Origin: Pseudomonadota bacterium
GTDB lineage: Bacteria; Pseudomonadota; Alphaproteobacteria; Micropepsales; Micropepsaceae
Length of the DNA: 35,382 bases
Assembly: GCA_018241025.1 (NCBI GenBank)
Contig: JAFEEQ010000010.1
Location: forward strand, 1-35,382
Direction: 5' to 3'
The position numbers and the translations under genes are program-made. The notes beneath the pieces were generated by a model that made no database searches, was not told the origin of the DNA, and saw only the letters and a list, made by a program, of their open reading frames with translations. Positions 32,536-35,382 of this stretch are shown piece after piece (positions within the stretch are counted from its first letter, which is position 1; every line of letters starts with the position of its first letter).

Positions 32536-35187
32536 ATGACCATTCGCAATCTCGACGCGATCTTCCATCCGCGCAGCGTCGCGCTGATCGGCGCCGGCAC
32601 GCGGCCGCGCTCGGTCGGCGCCGTGCTCGCCGAGAATCTCCGGACCGGCGGTTTCGACGGCCCGGTCCTGCCGGTCAATCCGAAGCACAAATCCGTCGCC
32701 GGCGTGCTCGCCTATCCCGATGTCGCGTCGCTTCCCATCGTCCCGGATCTGGCGGTGATCTGCACCCCGGCGCGCACTGTGCCCGGAATCGTTGCCGAGC
32801 TCGGCGCCCGCGGCACGCGCGGCGCCATCGTCATCACCGCCGGCTTCTCGGAAGGCGGCCATTCCGAGGGCAGGGCGCTCGAACAGGCGATGCTCGATGC
32901 CGCCCGCCCCCATCTCATGCGCATCGTCGGGCCCAACTGCCTCGGCGTGCTGTCGACGCCCGCGCGCCTCAACGCCTCCTTCGCCCAAACCACGCCCGGT
33001 CCCGGCGGCGTCGCCTTCGTCGCCCAGTCGGGCGCGATGGTGACCACAGTGCTCGATTGGGCCGCCGGCCGCGGCATCGGCTTCTCCCATCTCGTCTCGC
33101 TCGGCGACATGAGCGACGTCGATTTCGGCGACATGCTCGACTATCTCGCCAACGATGAAGCCACCACCGCGATCCTGCTCTACATTGAAGCCGTCACCCA
33201 GGCGCGCAAATTCATGTCGGCGGCGCGCGCCGCGGCCCGATTGAAGCCCGTCATCGCGATCAAGGCCGGCCGTCAGGCCGCGGCAGCGAAAGCGGCGTCG
33301 TCCCACACCGGCGCGCTCGCCGGCATCGATGCGGTCTACGATGCCGCCTTCGAACGCGCCGGCATCCTGCGCGCTTACGACCTCGATGAAGTCTTCGACG
33401 CGGTCGAGACGCTCGCCTTCCGTCCCCGCGTCGCCGGCGGCCGGCTCACCATCCTCACCAATGGCGGCGGCGTCGGCGTGCTGGCGACGGATTCGCTCAT
33501 CGCCCAGGGCGGCGACCTCGCCGCGCTTTCGCCCGAGACGATCGCCAAGCTCAACGCCGTCCTTCCACCCACCTGGTCGCACGGCAATCCGGTGGACATC
33601 ATCGGCGATGCCGACGGCAAGCGCTATGCCGATGCGCTCGCCATCCTGTCCGCCACCAACGAGCAGGACGCGATCCTCGTCCTCAACTGCCCCACCGCGC
33701 TCGGCGCCGGTGCCGAAGCGGCGGAGGCCGTCGTCGCCGCAAAGGCGCGTGTCCCGCTCCTCACCAACTGGCTCGGCGCCCAATCGGCCGACGAGGCGCG
33801 CCGCCGCTTCCTCGCCGCGCGTATCCCGACCTACGACACGCCGGAGAAGGCGACCCGCGGCTTCATGCACATGGTGCGCTACCACCGCGGCCAGGAAACG
33901 CTGATGGAGGTCCCGCCGGCGCTGCCGGAAGGGGCCGCACCCGACCGCGCGCGCGCGAACGCGATCCTCGCCCGCGCCAAACCCGGCTGGCTCGATCCGG
34001 TCGACACCATGGCGCTGCTCGCCGCCTACAACATCCCCGTCGTCCGCACCGTTCGCGCCGCGACGCCCGACGAAGCCGCGGCGCAAGCCGGCACGGCGCC
34101 CATCGCCCTCAAGATCCTCTCGCCCGACATCACCCACAAATCCGATGTCGGCGGCGTGGCGCTCGGCCTCTCCGGCGCCGATGCGGTGCGCAAGGCCGCA
34201 GCGGAGATGCAGGCCCGCATCGCAAAGTCCAATCCGTCGGCCCGTCTCGAAGGTTTCATCGTGCAGGAGATGATCCGCCGTCCGGAGGCGTACGAGCTCA
34301 TCCTCGGCATGGCGGTCGACCGCACCTTCGGCCCCTTCCTGCTCTTCGGCCAGGGCGGCACGGCGGTCGAGGTGATCGGCGACAAGGCGCTCGGCCTGCC
34401 GCCGCTCAACCTGAAGCTCGCGCGCGAGATGATGGCGCGCACCCGCATCGACCGCCTGCTCAAGGGCTATCGCGACCGTCCCGCCGCCGACCGCGACGCC
34501 ATCGCCGCGACCCTGGTGCACCTCTCTCAACTCATATCCGACGTGCCGCAGATCGCCGAGCTCGACATCAACCCGCTCCTCGCCGATGAGCATGGCGTGC
34601 TTGCGCTCGACGCCCGCATCAGGATCGCCGAACCCGCGAGCGCCGACCGCCTCGCCATCCGCGCCTATCCGGAGGAGCTGATTCAGCACGCCCGTCTCGA
34701 CGATCTCGGCGATTTCACGCTCCGCCCCGTGCGCCCGGAAGACGCTCCGGCCTTCGAGCGGCTCTTCACCCGCCTCGCGCCGGAAGACGTCCAGATGCGG
34801 TTCATGACGCCGCTGCGCGCGCTGCCGCCGACGCTGCTGGCGCGCCTCACCCAGATCGATTACGACCGCGAAATGGCTTTCGTTTTGGTCGATGCCTCTG
34901 GCGAGGTCGCCGGCGTCGCCCGCCTGGCCGCCGATCCGGACAACACCCGCGCCGAATTCGCCATCATCGTGCGCAGCGACTTGAAGGGCCACGGCGCCGG
35001 CCGCCTGATGATGGAGCGCCTCGGCGCCTATGCCCGCGCACGCGGCATCGGCGAATTGTGGGGCAATGTGCTGGCCAACAACAGCGTCATGCTCGCGCTC
35101 TGCCGCGAACTCGGCTGCCGCATCGCGAGCGTGCCCGAAGACCCGTCGGTGATGCGCGTCGCGCTCGATCTGAAGGCGGGCGGTTAG
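32536..35187 (+). CDS. NDP-forming acyl-CoA synthetase-like/GNAT fusion, Pat-type protein lysine acetyltransferase
   Basis: The 883-residue protein starts with a CoA-binding domain (about 1-130: FHPRSVALIGAGTRPRSVG). A succinyl-CoA-synthetase-like region follows, with SSHTGALAG (His257), then an ATP-grasp domain (about 475-710: LKILSPDITHKSDVGGV, LLFGQGGTAVE, ELDINPLL). A GNAT acetyltransferase domain completes it (about 725-880: FTLRPVRPEDAPAF, LKGHGAGRLMM). This is the layout of Pat/PatZ, which acetylates lysines of acetyl-CoA synthetase and other enzymes. His257 corresponds to the phosphohistidine of NDP-forming synthetases and is kept here, so ligase activity cannot be excluded. The ATG at 32536 has no strong ribosome binding site, but the family homology begins immediately. 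Confidence 0.9.
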   Translation: MTIRNLDAIFHPRSVALIGAGTRPRSVGAVLAENLRTGGFDGPVLPVNPKHKSVAGVLAYPDVASLPIVPDLAVICTPARTVPGIVAELGARGTRGAIVITAGFSEGGHSEGRALEQAMLDAARPHLMRIVGPNCLGVLSTPARLNASFAQTTPGPGGVAFVAQSGAMVTTVLDWAAGRGIGFSHLVSLGDMSDVDFGDMLDYLANDEATTAILLYIEAVTQARKFMSAARAAARLKPVIAIKAGRQAAAAKAASSHTGALAGIDAVYDAAFERAGILRAYDLDEVFDAVETLAFRPRVAGGRLTILTNGGGVGVLATDSLIAQGGDLAALSPETIAKLNAVLPPTWSHGNPVDIIGDADGKRYADALAILSATNEQDAILVLNCPTALGAGAEAAEAVVAAKARVPLLTNWLGAQSADEARRRFLAARIPTYDTPEKATRGFMHMVRYHRGQETLMEVPPALPEGAAPDRARANAILARAKPGWLDPVDTMALLAAYNIPVVRTVRAATPDEAAAQAGTAPIALKILSPDITHKSDVGGVALGLSGADAVRKAAAEMQARIAKSNPSARLEGFIVQEMIRRPEAYELILGMAVDRTFGPFLLFGQGGTAVEVIGDKALGLPPLNLKLAREMMARTRIDRLLKGYRDRPAADRDAIAATLVHLSQLISDVPQIAELDINPLLADEHGVLALDARIRIAEPASADRLAIRAYPEELIQHARLDDLGDFTLRPVRPEDAPAFERLFTRLAPEDVQMRFMTPLRALPPTLLARLTQIDYDREMAFVLVDASGEVAGVARLAADPDNTRAEFAIIVRSDLKGHGAGRLMMERLGAYARARGIGELWGNVLANNSVMLALCRELGCRIASVPEDPSVMRVALDLKAGG

Positions 35188-35220
35188 GGTCCGGATCCGC
35201 TTGACGCCCTACCCGTCCCT

Positions 35221-35241
35221 GAGAGGAAACCATTCCCTCTC
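35221..35241. terminator. Possible terminator hairpin after the Pat-like gene
   Basis: GAGAGG (35221-35226) pairs with CCTCTC (35236-35241), 33 bases after the stop. The stem is only 6 bp and no T-run follows, so this is weak. Confidence 0.3.
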
Positions 35242-35262
35242 GGAGTTGCCTGCGTGCCCTAG

Positions 35263-35382
35263 GGTCTGTACTCAATTAGGATTCCCTTGCGCCTGAGGCT
35301 GTGATTCAAGTTCTCCGACTGTGATTTGGAGGCTTGGATGGCGAAGCGTCCGGTTTACTGGATGAGCGATGCGGAGTGGGTC
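35263..35382 (+). mobile_element. Left end of an IS5-family insertion sequence (partial)
   Basis: The stretch starting GGTCTGTACTCAATTAGGAT has the look of an IS5-family terminal repeat, and the transposase start follows 75 bases later. The bases just before it (35259-35262) are CTAG, which fits the YTAR target preference of the IS5 group; other subgroups use a TNA target, so TAG is equally readable. The far end is outside the window. Confidence 0.65.
35338..35382 (+). CDS. IS5-family transposase, N-terminal fragment (runs off the window)
   Basis: The ATG at 35338, preceded by a GGAGG site, gives MAKRPVYWMSDAEWV before the window ends. M-S-D-x-E-W is the typical start of the DUF4096-like N-terminal domain of IS5-family transposases. 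Only 15 residues are visible. Confidence 0.7.
   Translation, partial: MAKRPVYWMSDAEWV

Overview
The window is GC-rich, with alphaproteobacterial codon use and regulatory signals: FixK/FNR-type boxes of the form TTGA/C-N6-TCAA, a REP-like palindromic element of the kind common in Hyphomicrobiales-type genomes, and envelope proteins with long beta-rich passengers. I would place it in the Alphaproteobacteria and cannot go further. The two ends of the window lie inside insertion sequences: the start of an IS3-family orfA on the left (minus strand) and the start of an IS5-family transposase on the right (plus strand). No tRNA, rRNA or CRISPR was seen. No gene-free stretch exceeds 300 bases; the longest are 19438-19728 and 31485-31767.

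Region 1 (1-2135) is wreckage. The IS cuts the 3' end of a minus-strand fragment of a large hemagglutinin-like protein. The other end of that fragment is joined directly to a plus-strand zinc alcohol dehydrogenase that has lost its start.

Region 2 (2144-10104) is a stress and nucleotide-salvage island of three transcripts. On the minus strand are tandem-UspA protein + TPR membrane protein, and tandem-UspA protein + MgtC/DUF4010 membrane protein. On the plus strand are a beta-CASP metallo-beta-lactamase RNase-like protein, an AMP-phosphorylase-type phosphorylase and a PRPP-synthetase-like protein, joined by 4-base GTGA and ATGA overlaps. Each transcript has a FixK/FNR-like box centred about 60-63 nt from its first start codon, so all three look like one low-oxygen regulon. 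The plausible joint job is RNA or nucleotide breakdown with recovery of phosphoribose and bases under oxygen limitation.

Region 3 (10307-16449) holds two overlapping genes for large, cysteine-rich, membrane-anchored surface or periplasmic proteins. They share a CC-containing beta module; the second also has Cys-paired propeller-like repeats and a DUF11 domain.

Region 4 (16554-19437) is a TetR regulator with a palindromic operator, a DAPG/phloretin-hydrolase-like C-C hydrolase and a berberine-bridge-type FAD oxidase. It looks like a small catabolic operon for an acylated phenolic compound.

Region 5 (19729-30590) is a surface module: an S8 subtilase autotransporter, a 2059-residue inverse autotransporter with a very long tyrosine-rich beta-helix passenger containing a 611-residue-offset internal duplication, and a TPR-sulfotransferase.

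Region 6 (30690-35187) is ordinary metabolism: a PaaG-like crotonase, a REP-like element, an FMN azoreductase, and a fused NDP-forming acyl-CoA synthetase/GNAT protein acetyltransferase of the Pat type.
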